The notes below the pieces were generated by a model, which was not told the origin of the DNA, made no database searches, and worked only from the letters and a program-made list of their open reading frames with translations. The translations under genes and the position numbers were made by a program. From Bacteroidota bacterium (GTDB taxonomy: Bacteria; Bacteroidota; Bacteroidia; AKYH767-A; OLB10): 64,000 bases of DNA. The stretch spans positions 4,524-68,523 of the forward strand of contig JADKIC010000028.1 of assembly GCA_016721435.1 (NCBI GenBank), written 5' to 3'. This document shows, in pieces, positions 54,430-64,000 of this stretch. The first letter of the stretch is position 1. Each line of letters begins with the position of its first letter.

Positions 54430-56207
54430 TTACATTTTCATCAGACGTATTGTTTCCGTTTCTCCATTTCCATCAGTTACCTGAAGAAGAAATATTCCTG
54501 TGATTAAATCAGCCACATCCATTTGAATTTCATTTTTACCTTGAATAACGTACTGAATAAATTCATCACTCAATTTTCCTGTAGCATCAAAAAGTTTTAC
54601 CGAAATGTTTCCTTCAGTCATAGCATTAACAACCAACGTAGCCTGATCAGCGGCAACCGGATTGGGATAAAAACTCAATTCTACTGAGCTACCTGTCTCG
54701 CCAACTTCTGAAGATCCCGCCACCCGGGTATTTGATCCACTTGCGATTGTAGTTGCCCAACATATTTTATTATCCAACACTGTTGAATTCTGACAGGTGA
54801 GACTATCTTTTGTATAAGTTTTAACAGTATTTATTGATTGTGAGGTATATTGCAAACTTAGGGTCTGAGATTGTGGATTATCCGACAGTTCACTACATCC
54901 GGAAACAAGATTAAAATAGGTTTTCGTTAACCAGGCCAAACTTCTTGTTGGGTTACCCGGAGCAATAATTTTCACATAATTTCCAAAGGCCGCGATACCA
55001 TTCCCTGCTGCGCCCGCGTTGCTTACAAAATCAATCGCATTGTATTGCTCTTTTCCTATTCCGGAATATAATTTATGACCTAGTGGTGTACCGTTAATAT
55101 CAGTTCTAAAAATTATAGCATCTGTTTGTCCGCTTGTATATTGATTGGCACCACAGACAAAATACTCTTTCTTGGTTGGCTCATTACGTGTCACCACATC
55201 ATAGCCAAATTGATTAGCGACCGGGTAATTAGGAGTGGGACCTGTAGAAAACAACCCTTTTGCAAAAACTGTAACAGGAGTTGTACCGGAAGTATTCACA
55301 ACATAGAGCAAAACTCTCCTGTTTAAACCCGGAAGTCCGACGCTACCGGTAATTACATATTGCTGAGCAACACCTGTTTCCTTTATAGACTGGAAGTCGA
55401 GATCAGTTGCATTGGTGGAACTGACAAATTGCACCCATAACGGAGTACCTGAAGCATTAAACTTGGCAATAAATGCTCTCTGGCAAGTGACACCTCCTGC
55501 AACCGGTTTTACATTTCCGACAATCACTACAGTATTGCTTGCAGAATCATCAATCACCGCGGTGGCTTCTGCATTTCCATTTTGACCATTCAAGCATTTC
55601 AAGTTAAAGGTCCGCACCCAGGAAATCGTACTCACTGAATTATTATGCTTCATAAGGAAGGCATGACTTCTTCCTGCAACTGTACTGTATCCGCACGTAT
55701 AGAAATTAGAAGCACTTTTATTCGAGCGACGGGTACATAACGCTTCATCATATCCGGAATTCAGGTCAATTTTAAACAGATGAGAAGGTACACCGGCAGA
55801 AGATGCCTTCATCAACAAAATATCAGCACCACCCGGTACAGGAGAAGATGCAGCACCTGTTGTTGCACCGACATCATAAAATAACTATTGCCTTCGCCGA
55901 TAGAATTCATTCTGGCGGCGAGTTCAATTCCATTTTTAAAAACAAAATACTTCCGGTTATTCTGCATGGTACCTCCTAAGCGCGCCCTTGTAAAACGTGC
56001 TCTTTCAAAATTCGCCGGCGGTGAGGAAAGTGTTCGTCCGGTTGCCGCATATACAGGCTCTCCGTTGGTGAGTACTAAATTCGTCATCAGTCCGTCATTG
56101 AATGTTTCATTACTGACGGAATCAGCATAATAATACCTATGGCCATACTGGGCTTGCAAGGATATAGATGAAAATAATATCATCAATAATAAGTTAATTT
56201 TTTTCAT
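54430..56207 (-). CDS. T9SS-secreted protein with propeller-like repeats (one frameshift)
   Basis: Secreted protein of ~592 residues. A signal peptide (MKKINLLLMILFSSISLQA) precedes YGHRYYYADSVSNETFNDG. The middle reads as repeated blades resembling SBBP/kelch style (AFLMKHNNSVSTISWVRTF, AFIAKFNASGTPLWVQFV, AIIFRTDINGTPLGHKLYSG). A T9SS type A C-terminal domain (LSFYPNPVAADQATLVV..ETIRLMKM) ends it. A single indel near 55815-55865 separates NSYFM from DVGATTGAASSPVPGGADI. Function unknown. Confidence 0.85.
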
Positions 56208-56511
56208 GTTTGTTTTGGTTTGGTTTTGTTTTAAAAGCTAAGGTGAAAGTACAACTATTTTCCATTTCTTCGGCACTGCCCATGAAAAAATCCGTTGGTA
56301 AGCAAATATCCGATGAATTTTGTAGCAATGAACGAATTATAACTTCATATTTTAAACATTTTCTGCCACATTTATCGAAGCAAGGAGCATAATCAAATAG
56401 ATGTATTTTAAATTTCACTTAAAAACCGCTGGAATTAATATCAAATTTATCAACTGATAAGTATCCTTAATTCCCCATGAAAGTTACCTTTGCTCCACTA
56501 AAAAGCTGTGC
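56208..56511. other. Divergent intergenic region
   Basis: The 304 bases between the - strand T9SS gene and + strand marC hold no credible gene. The leader of the T9SS gene (56208-56233) is a CAAAAC/AACCAAAC-rich stretch. A similar AACCAAAACC stretch precedes the other T9SS gene at 60055-60080. I see no confident -7 box. Confidence 0.5.
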
Positions 56512-57077
56512 ATGAATCTATCAATGAAAGAAATCCTCTCCGTTACGATGATCCTTTTGCGGTTATAGATATCATTGGTTCCTTGCCGGTGATCATTGAA
56601 ACGAGGAAAAGAGTAGGGTTTATCCATGCGGAAAAGGCCACAATTGCCTCCTTGGTCATTATGGTCATGTTCTTGTTTTTAGGAGAGAGCATTCTAAATC
56701 TAATAGGCATCGATGTTTCTTCCTTCGCGATTGCAGGGTCATTGGTTATTTTTTTCCTGGCTTTAGAGATGATTTTGGGCATTCGCTTGTACAGAGATGA
56801 AGTGCCGGAGACCGCCTCTATCGTTCCCATCGCTTTTCCGCTGATAGCAGGAACAGGCACCATGACGACACTGATCTCGTTACAGTCTCAATATTCCACA
56901 CAAACGATTCTTATAGGAATTTTTGTGAATATGGTCATTGTTTATATCGTATTGCGATTGGTAGAACCGCTAGAGCGATTATTGGGCAAAGCCGGTATCA
57001 GTATCATTCGAAAAGTATTTGGGATTGTACTCATGGCCATCTCCATAAAATTATTCAGAACCAATGTTGGTTTTTAA
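56512..57077 (+). CDS. MarC family (UPF0056) integral membrane protein (one frameshift)
   Basis: About 188 residues with six transmembrane segments. The N-terminus MNLSMKEILSVTMILFAVIDIIGSLP (only its parts MNLSMKEILSVT and FAVIDIIGS are diagnostic) is recovered by adding one T in the run at about 56562-56566. Downstream are PIAFPLIAGTGTMTTLISL and the C-terminal VFGIVLMAISIKLF, both typical of MarC. The ATG at 56512 is preferred over the out-of-frame ATG at 56508. Function of the family is unsettled; the old link to multiple antibiotic resistance is not supported. Confidence 0.88.
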
Positions 57078-57107
57078 TTTCATGTTCCTCCTCCTTATTC
57101 CCAAAAT

Positions 57108-57464
57108 ATGACCAGACTAATTCATAGTTTCAGGTTTGCGCTGAAAGGGATTCGCATTTATTTGCTTTCCGAAGGCAATGTACCCCTCCACATTATGTCC
57201 ACAATAATTGTCATCCTTGCAGCCTGGTGGCTGGATGTATCCTTCACCCAATGGTGTTTACTTGTTCTGGCCATGACTATGGTGCATGTTGCAGAAGCCT
57301 TTAATACAGCCATAGAAAAATTGGTTGACTTTATTTCACCGGATCACCATCAGCTTGCAGAAAAGATCAAAGACCTCTCTGCAGGAGCTGTTTTATTAAC
57401 GGCCATTGGTGCCGCATTTATTGGATGCATTGTTTTCGGAAAAGCGCTGTTTGCTTATTTTTAA
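57108..57464 (+). CDS. dgkA: Diacylglycerol kinase / undecaprenol kinase (DgkA family)
   Basis: A 118-residue membrane enzyme with three hydrophobic helices that phosphorylates diacylglycerol or undecaprenol. The family motif EAFNTAIEKLVDFI is followed by KIKDLSAGAVLLTAI. Intact and of usual length. It starts 30 bases after marC and ends 6 bases before the convergent T9SS gene. Confidence 0.93.
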   Translation: MTRLIHSFRFALKGIRIYLLSEGNVPLHIMSTIIVILAAWWLDVSFTQWCLLVLAMTMVHVAEAFNTAIEKLVDFISPDHHQLAEKIKDLSAGAVLLTAIGAAFIGCIVFGKALFAYF

Positions 57465-57470
57465 CAGCAT

Positions 57471-60054
57471 TTACCTTGCAAATACAACCTTCGTAACCGA
57501 CAATTGTTCTTTTCCCTTCAAGGTACGCAGCAGATAAATACCGTTGCTGATGTTTTGATCCTTCAGCGCAGTTACATCTCCCATACAGGGGATGTTTATC
57601 CATTTCTTCCCGCTCATGTCATATAACTCAAACATTATATCATCATACTTTTCTACACCTTGCAGTTTTATCATAGCCTCATTGGTAATAGGAACCGGAA
57701 GGATTAAACTTCTTGTTGCAAACAACAGAATCAATGGAAAAAGGCCCACAGGAAGAAGTCACTTTCACAGAAAAAGTACCGGACTGCGTTACCTTATAGG
57801 TTCTGGATGTTGCTCCTGCAATGTTTACATTATTTTTCTTCCATTGAAATGTATATCCCGGCAAGCTATCTGCGGAGAGCACAACGGTATCTCCAGAGCA
57901 ATAATTTATCACTCCGGAAGGGGTAAGATTTACTATCGGAGCAGCATTCATGGTCACTTTTCTGACGATCGAACTCACTGCACATCCTGCAGCATCGGTC
58001 AACATCACAAAATAATCACCGGCAGTGGTTGCTGTATATGTATTTGAATTAGCGCCGGCAATCGCAACGCCATTTTTATACCATTTATACGTATAGGGAC
58101 CAACGTTAGTAGTAAAGGCAACATTTCCACCGGTACAGAGATTCATAGGACCGTTTGGAATAATATCGGCATAATAATATTTGACGGTCAATTTAGGATG
58201 ATGTGAAGCGAAAGGGTTGTCAGAAGAAGCGATACTGGCCCAACTCAAGGCATGATTTTCTTCTTCAAACTGCATCATAAAACCAAATCGTTCACCGGGG
58301 ACATAGGACCAGTGTTTAAGCTGATTAGCCACATTTACGTTTAAATAAGCCTTTGATTGAATTGTTGAACAAGGTATTGCTGATGCCTGATAATCATTGG
58401 CAAGAATTTGATTATTCCAGGTCACAGTATTTTCTTGCCAAGGCTGAATGCATCTTTTAAAGTACAACGAATTGGGAGGGTAATTGAATAATTTAGTATC
58501 AATGGTATCCACCCATAATTTTAATGTAGCACTTATAATTGGACTATTTGCAGGTAATGTAGAAAGATCAAAATCAAGAAAGCCTCTTTCTGCAGTTCGG
58601 AAATATTTATACCAATTTGACACTTCGATAGAAGGGGTATAGCCGAAATTAGTACCAAAAGATCCAAATGCAAGTAGTACATAGCATCTCTTCCATCGAA
58701 GCCGGCTTAAGTGTGAGGTTTTTACAGGCAAGGTTGATGAAGAAGCTTGAGAAGTAAAGTGACATTAGAGGAGGATTTTGCACAACCGATTACATTAGCA
58801 ACTGTACATTTATACTTACCACTGCTTGTTGGCGTCAACGTTGATAACACGCCGCCTGCAAGCGCAGTTCCGTTTTTATACCATTGATAAGAGGAAATAT
58901 TCGAGCCGGATGCGGTGATGGCTGCGGCACCGGAACATAGAGAAACATTTCCATTGGGAGAAACGGATATAGGTAGGATTATTAAAAAGGTAATATCTTT
59001 TAATAGAACTGGTATTACAAACAAGTCCGGAAGTAATTACCCTGTATTGACCGGAAGTTTTCACCCATAATGTCTGACCATTGGCTCCTGAAATTACATT
59101 ACCGTTCTTTTTCCAGACATAACTATTCGCAGGTGTACACGTCAGTAACACAGAGTCACCGTTACATACCTGATAAATAGGTGAGGTAATAAACGCACCC
59201 GGGTTGACAGAAACGACTATCGGTTCAGAAAATATATAACAATAGGTTCCTCCACCGCTTGAATATCTGCCCTGAACACGATAACTACCAGCCTGCGTCG
59301 CTTTAATACTTGTCAAGCCGGAAGATCCGGGAATCACTACATTATCCTTGGTCCAGTTATGAATGGTTATGCTGCTATTTGCCGTAATCGTCAAGGTGTC
59401 GCCCTGACAAATGGTAGTGGAACCTTGTGTGGATATCGTAGGTTTGGAAGGTCTTGTAACGGGAATGGGGCCTGTAGTCATGGTATCACCACATGTCAAT
59501 TTGGTTTTAAATTCATACACGGCTGAATCTGTCAGCGGGCCCGAAAAATAATAACTTTGCACACCGGTGGCTACGCCATTTTTGTACCACATCGCCCATC
59601 GCAGAGGGCTGGTTGACCAGGGTTCGAAATGGGGAGGCACCTGCAAATCACCACAACCCATATAATTGCTATATACCGGAATAAGGTTATTACCCACACT
59701 GGATACCATAGGTACGGAAGATGATCCAACCAAGTTAGCATTCATATCATACTGATTCAGACGAATCCTGCATCCGGAACCAAAACTTCCGGTATTTATA
59801 CTAAAGGAAGTTCCGAAACCGGGCCCCAATATTATGGGTTGTCCGGTCCAATCAAAATCTGCGTAATCCTCAATGTACCACTCGTACGTATAGTTCGGAT
59901 CAACGAATGAATTGGTATATGTTACATTTTGTGAAGTACAAAAATCATAATTGTTTGGTGTTACCTGAATCCATTGGGCGTTCAGATGGAATGAAAACAA
60001 TAACATGAATGCCAATAAAATCTTTAATTTGAGGCTGGTCGGTTGTAGCTGCAT
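57471..60054 (-). CDS. T9SS-secreted Ig/DNRLRE-domain surface protein (frameshifts)
   Basis: Secreted protein of ~860 residues. The start at ATG 60054 gives MQLQPTSLKLKILLAFMLLF as signal; a GTG nine codons upstream is less likely. Four Ig-like modules follow (TICQGDTLTI, YQVCNGDSVLL, VSLCSGAAAITAS). A DNRLRE-type beta-sandwich comes next (ERGFLDFDLSTLPANSPI, WQENTVTWNNQ, ASSDNPFASHHPKLTVKYY). Two more Ig modules and a T9SS-type C-terminal domain (IMFELYDMSGKKWINIP..NGIYLLRTL) complete it. Breaks lie near 58960, 58730 and 57700-57750. DNRLRE domains are thought to bind carbohydrate. The combination with Ig repeats suggests an adhesin. Confidence 0.85.
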
Positions 60055-60179
60055 AGGAGTTGGTTTTGGTTGGTATTTCACCCTTGCGGATGAATTGGGT
60101 ATGGAAAAGTAAAAATAAAATTCAGAACCGCAATAGATAAATTCATTTTTTTGATGAAGGCAGTATTTTCACCCGTGAA

Positions 60180-60915
60180 TTAAGCTACAACTACCTCTTC
60201 CGGCAGCAATAACACTTCATTTTTAAGCCGTAATAAAATCTGCATCACGGTAACCACATCCTTTTGGCAATACGTTACAATGCGTTCCAGGTCTTTTTCT
60301 TTCCAATACACAGTTCCTACCTGCGAACCATCGATATCATCCTTCGGACTAGGAATTCCCAATATATAGGCCAGTAAATTTAACGGAGTATAGTTCTTAT
60401 AATCGCCAAATTTCCAGAGTTCCATCGTATCCAGATGCGGCACTTCCCAGGGTTTCTTACCATAGAGGTCAAGCTGAGGAGGAAATTCGATACCATGAAC
60501 CACCATACGACGGCACATAGGGGAAATCAAATTCCCTGGCATTATGCCCGCATAAAATCATCGGAGCCCGACCGGTCTTTTTCCTTTGTTCGGAAATTTG
60601 TCTCAACAACTCCGCGAAATTCTCCAATAACACCTTTTCATCATCACCATAAAATGACTTCAATCGGAACATGCGTTGCCCTTCTTTATTAGACAAAAAT
60701 CCGGTGGTAATGCAGATTATTTTTCCAAACTCTGCATAGATGCCGGCTCGTTCATATATCCTGTTTTCATCTGCAGTTTCGTCATGTTTCAGATTCGCCG
60801 CTTTTCGCATCCAAAGTTTTTGAAAATCCGGTGGCACTTCATCATAGGATGGAAATTGGGGAACTGTTTCAATATCGAGACATAAAACATCTTCCAGTTG
60901 AATGTTATTTAACAT
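60180..60915 (-). CDS. PolB-like DEDDy 3'-5' exonuclease (one frameshift)
   Basis: Predicted 3'-5' exonuclease of the PF10108 (DNA polymerase B exonuclease-like) family, ~244 residues. ExoI is LCLDIETVP with the first Asp-Glu pair, ExoII CGHNAREFDFPY, and ExoIII the YCQKDVVTV motif, all present, giving a DEDDy active site. A single indel near 60515-60540 separates the second motif (HNAREFDFP) from CRRMVVHGIEFPPQLDLYG. It carries no polymerase domain. Role in DNA repair is inferred. Confidence 0.88.
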
Positions 60916-61282
60916 GATCTGTTTTTTACAAATATAATTGCGAGAAGATCTATTAGTCGTATTTAAACGGATATAAATATTTAGCTCTTTGCTGCCAGCT
61001 GCCGGCTACCGGCTACCGGTCAGGTGCTTTGAGGCAACCTGCGCCTGCATCTATCGCTCTATAAAACTTATTCTAATTTAGTTGACTTGTTTGTTTATTA
61101 TAACACAACTTTGAAATAGTCCAACTTCCTCTCATTGACAGTTAAATAAAAAACTAAAATTTATCAATTCATTCACAAATCTTCTCAAAAATTCATCAAC
61201 TCATCAATTCATCAACTCATTAATTTCAATTTATAGAAGTAAAATCTGATTCAACCCGACAGTTAAAAGAAACCAAAAATTA
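60916..61282. repeat. Intergenic region with family B heptads and family E octamers
   Basis: About 367 bases without a gene. At 60990-61020 heptads GCTGCCA, GCTGCCG and GCTACCG repeat (family B). At 61190-61225 octamers CATCAACT and CATCAATT alternate (family E). The remainder is AT-rich. The tracts lie downstream of the - strand gene ending at 61283 and upstream of the exonuclease gene. Confidence 0.7.
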
Positions 61283-61693
61283 TCACCTTATCATGACTCC
61301 CCGTTTCTCCAGCAGCGGTATCATCGTAAAATAAGATTCATTAATGGACTCCGGGAGGAAAATATATTTCTTATCGAAGATTTCGCGGTTGATGTAAAAG
61401 CTGAGCCAGTACTCATTGTTCAAACCGAAGACTTTTTCCTGAATAGGCTCAATGAGCATAAAACTCATCGGAGGCATATCACCTAAATAATGGCGCAATG
61501 TAGAGGTTTTTACATCTTCACCGTTAAAAACACCATACCCTTTGCTGGCAACAATTACATTTTCGATGGGATATTTTTTGAGATTCAGGATGTATACTTC
61601 CCATAAAGGTCCTTCTTCATCAGCAATTAAATCTTTTGGAACAACGGCTATGGCGATGTCTTCTACGGCCACACGCTGGATATCTCTCAACAT
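61283..61693 (-). CDS. Conserved hypothetical protein
   Basis: A 136-residue soluble protein without signal peptide or membrane segment, starting MLRDIQRVAVEDIAIAVVPK. It is mixed alpha/beta in character, with a likely beta strand pair (WEVYILNLKKYPIENVIVAS) and a C-terminal IFDKKYIFLPESIN segment. I recall similar short proteins across Bacteroidota without assigned function, but cannot name a domain. It is intact in a neighbourhood where most genes are broken. Confidence 0.7.
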   Translation of the reverse strand: MLRDIQRVAVEDIAIAVVPKDLIADEEGPLWEVYILNLKKYPIENVIVASKGYGVFNGEDVKTSTLRHYLGDMPPMSFMLIEPIQEKVFGLNNEYWLSFYINREIFDKKYIFLPESINESYFTMIPLLEKRGVMIR

Positions 61694-61852
61694 ATTTTTC
61701 TGCTCTTAATTTGAAACGAATTCCGTCAACTATTGTTGCAAAGATACGGCAAAAAAACGGTATTTAACATATAGATTTCCGACTGGTTACTACTTATTTG
61801 TCAATGACTTATGACTTAATTTTGCCATTGCTATTACCGGGTTGATCTATAT

Positions 61853-61915
61853 TTTATAGGGAACGCTGATGCCCTTTGGGCATACACTGATTTTTTAGGA
61901 TGAACGCGGATTTTA
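61853..61915. repeat. Family D decamer-like tract after the serine hydrolase gene
   Basis: Contains GAACGCTGAT, ACACTGATTT and GAACGCGGATTTTAC, the reverse-complement sense of the ATCCGTGT-type units at 47412-47455 and 63128-63175. A short inverted repeat GCCCTTTGGGC sits inside it. It lies 25 bases after the 3' end of the - strand hydrolase. The rest of 61694-61939 shows no gene. Confidence 0.6.
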
Positions 61916-61939
61916 CTTTCGACAAATGAGGAGCAGTAT

Positions 61940-63086
61940 TCAATTGAGATTAGCCATTTTTATTGCACCACGAACATAAATGGGTAGATCAATCAGGGAT
62001 TTATCCGGTGCCTGATTGCGGTGATGACCGAGGCGTACCATGATTATGTTTTTTGAAGGTACTGCAACAATGTACTGTCCAAGAATTCCCCGGCAATAAA
62101 AGATCTTATTCCCATCCACTTCGGATATCCACCACTGGTAGCCGTACTCGGTATTTGGTTTGCCTTCATTCAGTAAAGGGGCGGGCATAACACTTTCCAA
62201 AACAAAGGAAGTATCTACCAATTGATTTCCGTACATATTTCCAAGATGCAGATAGAGGGCTCCGATTCTCGCAAAATCGCGGGCATTGGAATAGATACAA
62301 CAGGAAGCTTTCTCCATTCCACCTTCGCGGTCGATGGTCCACTCCCGCAGGGTACTCCGCACCGATCGGTTTCCATAATTTTTCAGAGCAATAATCACTC
62401 AGATTTTTTCCCGTTGCACGCATAATGACCATCGCTAACAACTGAGTTGCTCCGCCCTGATAATAATAGTCCTTGCCGGGAGTACCCACTACTTCAAGAC
62501 CATCCATCAATGCTTTCAAATCCTTTCCATAATAGGCCTCGGTGGTCACGCTAAACAAACTGGCATAGGCTTCATCCCAGCTCAGTGCTGCCGACATAGT
62601 AATGAGATGGCGTAAGGTTAACTTTCCTTTACTATCACTTTTATATTCCGGAATAAACTCATCGACACGCTGATCGAGGCTTTTAATCGCTCCTTCCTTC
62701 AATGCAATACCTGTAAGCACCCCAATCACACTTTTCGACATGGAAAAGGAATTCGATAAAGCTGAATCACCAAAACCTTCCCAATAAGATTCATACAAAA
62801 TCGAATCGTTATGAATCACCAGCCAGGCAACACTGTGTTCCCGTATCAATTCATTTTCGGTGGCCGTATCGGGTTTCACTTTATTGTAATTAGCAGCAAG
62901 CGGCCATGGACGAGGAGTGCCGTTCGGTACCTGACGTTGGATGAAAATCGCTCTGTCATCAATATCAACGAAATTATATACAAGTGCTTTATAGATCCAT
63001 GTTTGACCGCTGATTAAAATCCAGGCGTTGAAAACAAGCAAAACAAGTAATATTAATTTACCAATTAATTTGAATATTTTCTTCAT
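61940..63086 (-). CDS. Membrane-anchored serine hydrolase, beta-lactamase class C-like (one frameshift)
   Basis: About 382 residues of the beta-lactamase/transpeptidase-like (PF00144) family. The start at ATG 63086 gives an N-terminal anchor (FKLIGKLILLVLLVFNAWIL). The catalytic S-x-x-K is SMSKS, and the following SLDQRVDEFIPEYK and LTLRHLITMSAALSWDE are typical. YYYQGGATQLLA is at the Tyr motif. One indel near 62330 separates KLWKPIGAEYPA from TIDREGGMEKASCCIYSNA. Likely an esterase or peptidase of the 6-aminohexanoate-dimer-hydrolase-like branch rather than a resistance enzyme. Confidence 0.85.
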
Positions 63087-63127
63087 GCAGGATATATAAA
63101 TCCGGAACCGAAAGTAGCGATTTACCA

Positions 63128-63245
63128 ATAAACAAATCCGTGTAAATCCGCTTAATCAGTTTTATCTGCGTTCTAAACAAGTAGTTTTGAACCTAACTTC
63201 CGTCAGGCAAGCACGGATTAACCGGATGAAGGGATTTTCGCGGAT
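63128..63245. repeat. Family D decamer tract overlapping the lipB 3' end
   Basis: 63128-63175 reads as 10-bp units AAATCCGTGT, AAATCCGCTT, AATCAGTTTT and ATCTGCGTTC. 63205-63245 continues with CACGGATTAA and CGGATGAAGG. The second part lies inside the annotated lipB frame and supplies its last codons and stop. Confidence 0.7.
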
Positions 63246-63983
63246 GACGGGGTGCTGGCAATCGGAAGTTCTTCATTCATACCGGAGCGAACACTAAAGG
63301 GAAACAAGCTTTGCATATGAAGCAACACTTTCGCTTTCACCTCCTCCATATTCACTTCACGATTCAATTCCTTTTGTAGTGAGGTTACCCCTTTATCGGG
63401 GATTCCGCAAGGAACAATTTTGTTGAAGTAAGAAAGGTCATTATTAATATTAAAAGCGAACCCATGCATCGTGACCCATCTGCTGCAGCGCACACCAAAT
63501 GCACAAATCTTTCTGGCTTTTATCGGATCATCTTCATCCAGCCATACTCCCGTCAATCCGGGAATGCGACCTGATTTGATACCGTAATCAGCACATGTCA
63601 GAATGATGGCTTCTTCCAGCAAACGCAGGTATTTATGAATATCATTAAAGAAATGATCCAGGTCGAAAATGGGATAGCCCACCAATTGTCCGGGACCATG
63701 ATAGGTGATATCTCCTCCACGATTAATTTTATAGTACGTTGCACCAATGCTTTTCAACAAACGCTCATCCGCCAGTAAATGGGCTTCAGCACCACTTTTG
63801 CCCAGGGTATATACGTGTGGATGTTCGCAAAATAGCAGAAATGCCGGGATGGAAATTGCGGTCTTCAGGCAAGGATCTGTTCTCCACTTTCTGACGCACT
63901 GTTTCGGCCAGAATTTTTTCTTGTAAATCCCAGGCATCCTTGAAATCTATTTGGGGGAAATTGTGGTAGTGAACTACTTGCAT
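63218..63983 (-). CDS. lipB: Octanoyl-[acyl-carrier-protein]:protein N-octanoyltransferase (one frameshift)
   Basis: LipB transfers octanoyl from ACP to lipoyl domains. About 254 residues: the N-terminus is MQVVHYHNFPQIDFKDAWDLQ, then one indel near 63835, then FLLFCEHPHVYTLGKSG. Core motifs are RGGDITYHGPGQLVGYPI, KICAFGVRCSRWVTMHGFAFN with the catalytic Lys, and KIVPCGIPDKGV with the catalytic Cys. The last ~10 residues are encoded by a decamer repeat and are not family-like. The start ATG is 18 bases from the right edge of the window. Confidence 0.94.
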
Positions 63984-64000
63984 TGTGGGATAACGAAATA

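Noticed and set aside
57592..58047. Open frame of 151 codons on the + strand
   Set aside because: Antisense to the Ig/DNRLRE surface protein; the composition is that of a reversed Thr/Ser/Asn-rich gene.
61940..63086. Antibiotic-resistance beta-lactamase
   Set aside because: The SxxK fold is shared by many esterases and peptidases; the membrane anchor and motif style fit the general serine hydrolase branch.

Overview
The window is from a member of the Bacteroidota, most like the environmental Chitinophagales/Sphingobacteria/Saprospira side of the phylum. The evidence is several very large secreted proteins ending in type IX secretion (T9SS) or gliding-motility C-terminal domains, promoter -7 boxes of the TAnnTTTG type, few recognisable Shine-Dalgarno sites, a Bacteroidota-style Cys-free L32, and an AT-leaning base composition. 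I see no phage, insertion sequence, tRNA, rRNA or CRISPR array.

Layout. (1) 1-8884: respiratory complex I genes nuoC(partial)-D-H-I-J-K-L-M-N, all + strand, followed by a small proline-rich hypothetical. nuoE, nuoF and nuoG are not between nuoD and nuoH, where a short repeat-filled gap sits instead. (2) 9370-14441: pyruvate:ferredoxin oxidoreductase and a geranylgeranyl-reductase-family flavoprotein, both on the - strand. (3) 14577-20045: a giant gliding-type adhesin. (4) 20147-27125: a signalling block of TonB-type receptor, YfiR-like periplasmic protein, hybrid histidine kinase with three receiver domains, and response regulator. (5) 27216-30465: a secreted Porphyromonas-type peptidylarginine deiminase and a GT-C membrane glycosyltransferase. 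(6) 30538-41790: three tandem paralogous giant T9SS proteins. (7) 42017-47268: a housekeeping lipid and ribosome block, yceD-rpmF-plsX-fabH-accB-accC. (8) 47480-60054: a YdeI-like protein, a repeat array, a second giant adhesin, an SRPBCC protein, two more T9SS cargo proteins, MarC and diacylglycerol kinase. (9) 60180-63983: a DEDDy exonuclease, a conserved hypothetical, a serine hydrolase and lipB.

How it fits together. The core genes describe a respiring cell that also has ferredoxin-linked pyruvate oxidation and a standard type II fatty-acid start (BCCP, biotin carboxylase, FabH, PlsX). The accessory genes describe a heavily decorated surface: about seven T9SS or gliding-type cargo proteins, built from beta-propeller (SBBP), PKD, Ig-like and DNRLRE modules, take up more than a third of the window. 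The YfiR/TonB/kinase block is a candidate envelope-sensing circuit.

Two window-wide patterns matter. First, many genes are broken by single-base indels, mostly in homopolymers, and keep coding in the next frame. I read these as sequencing or assembly errors and annotate whole genes across them. Second, short-period repeat tracts of several unrelated families (periods 7, 8-9, 10, 20 and 26 bp) sit directly after stop codons at many gene 3' ends. This is the most unusual structural signal in the window.
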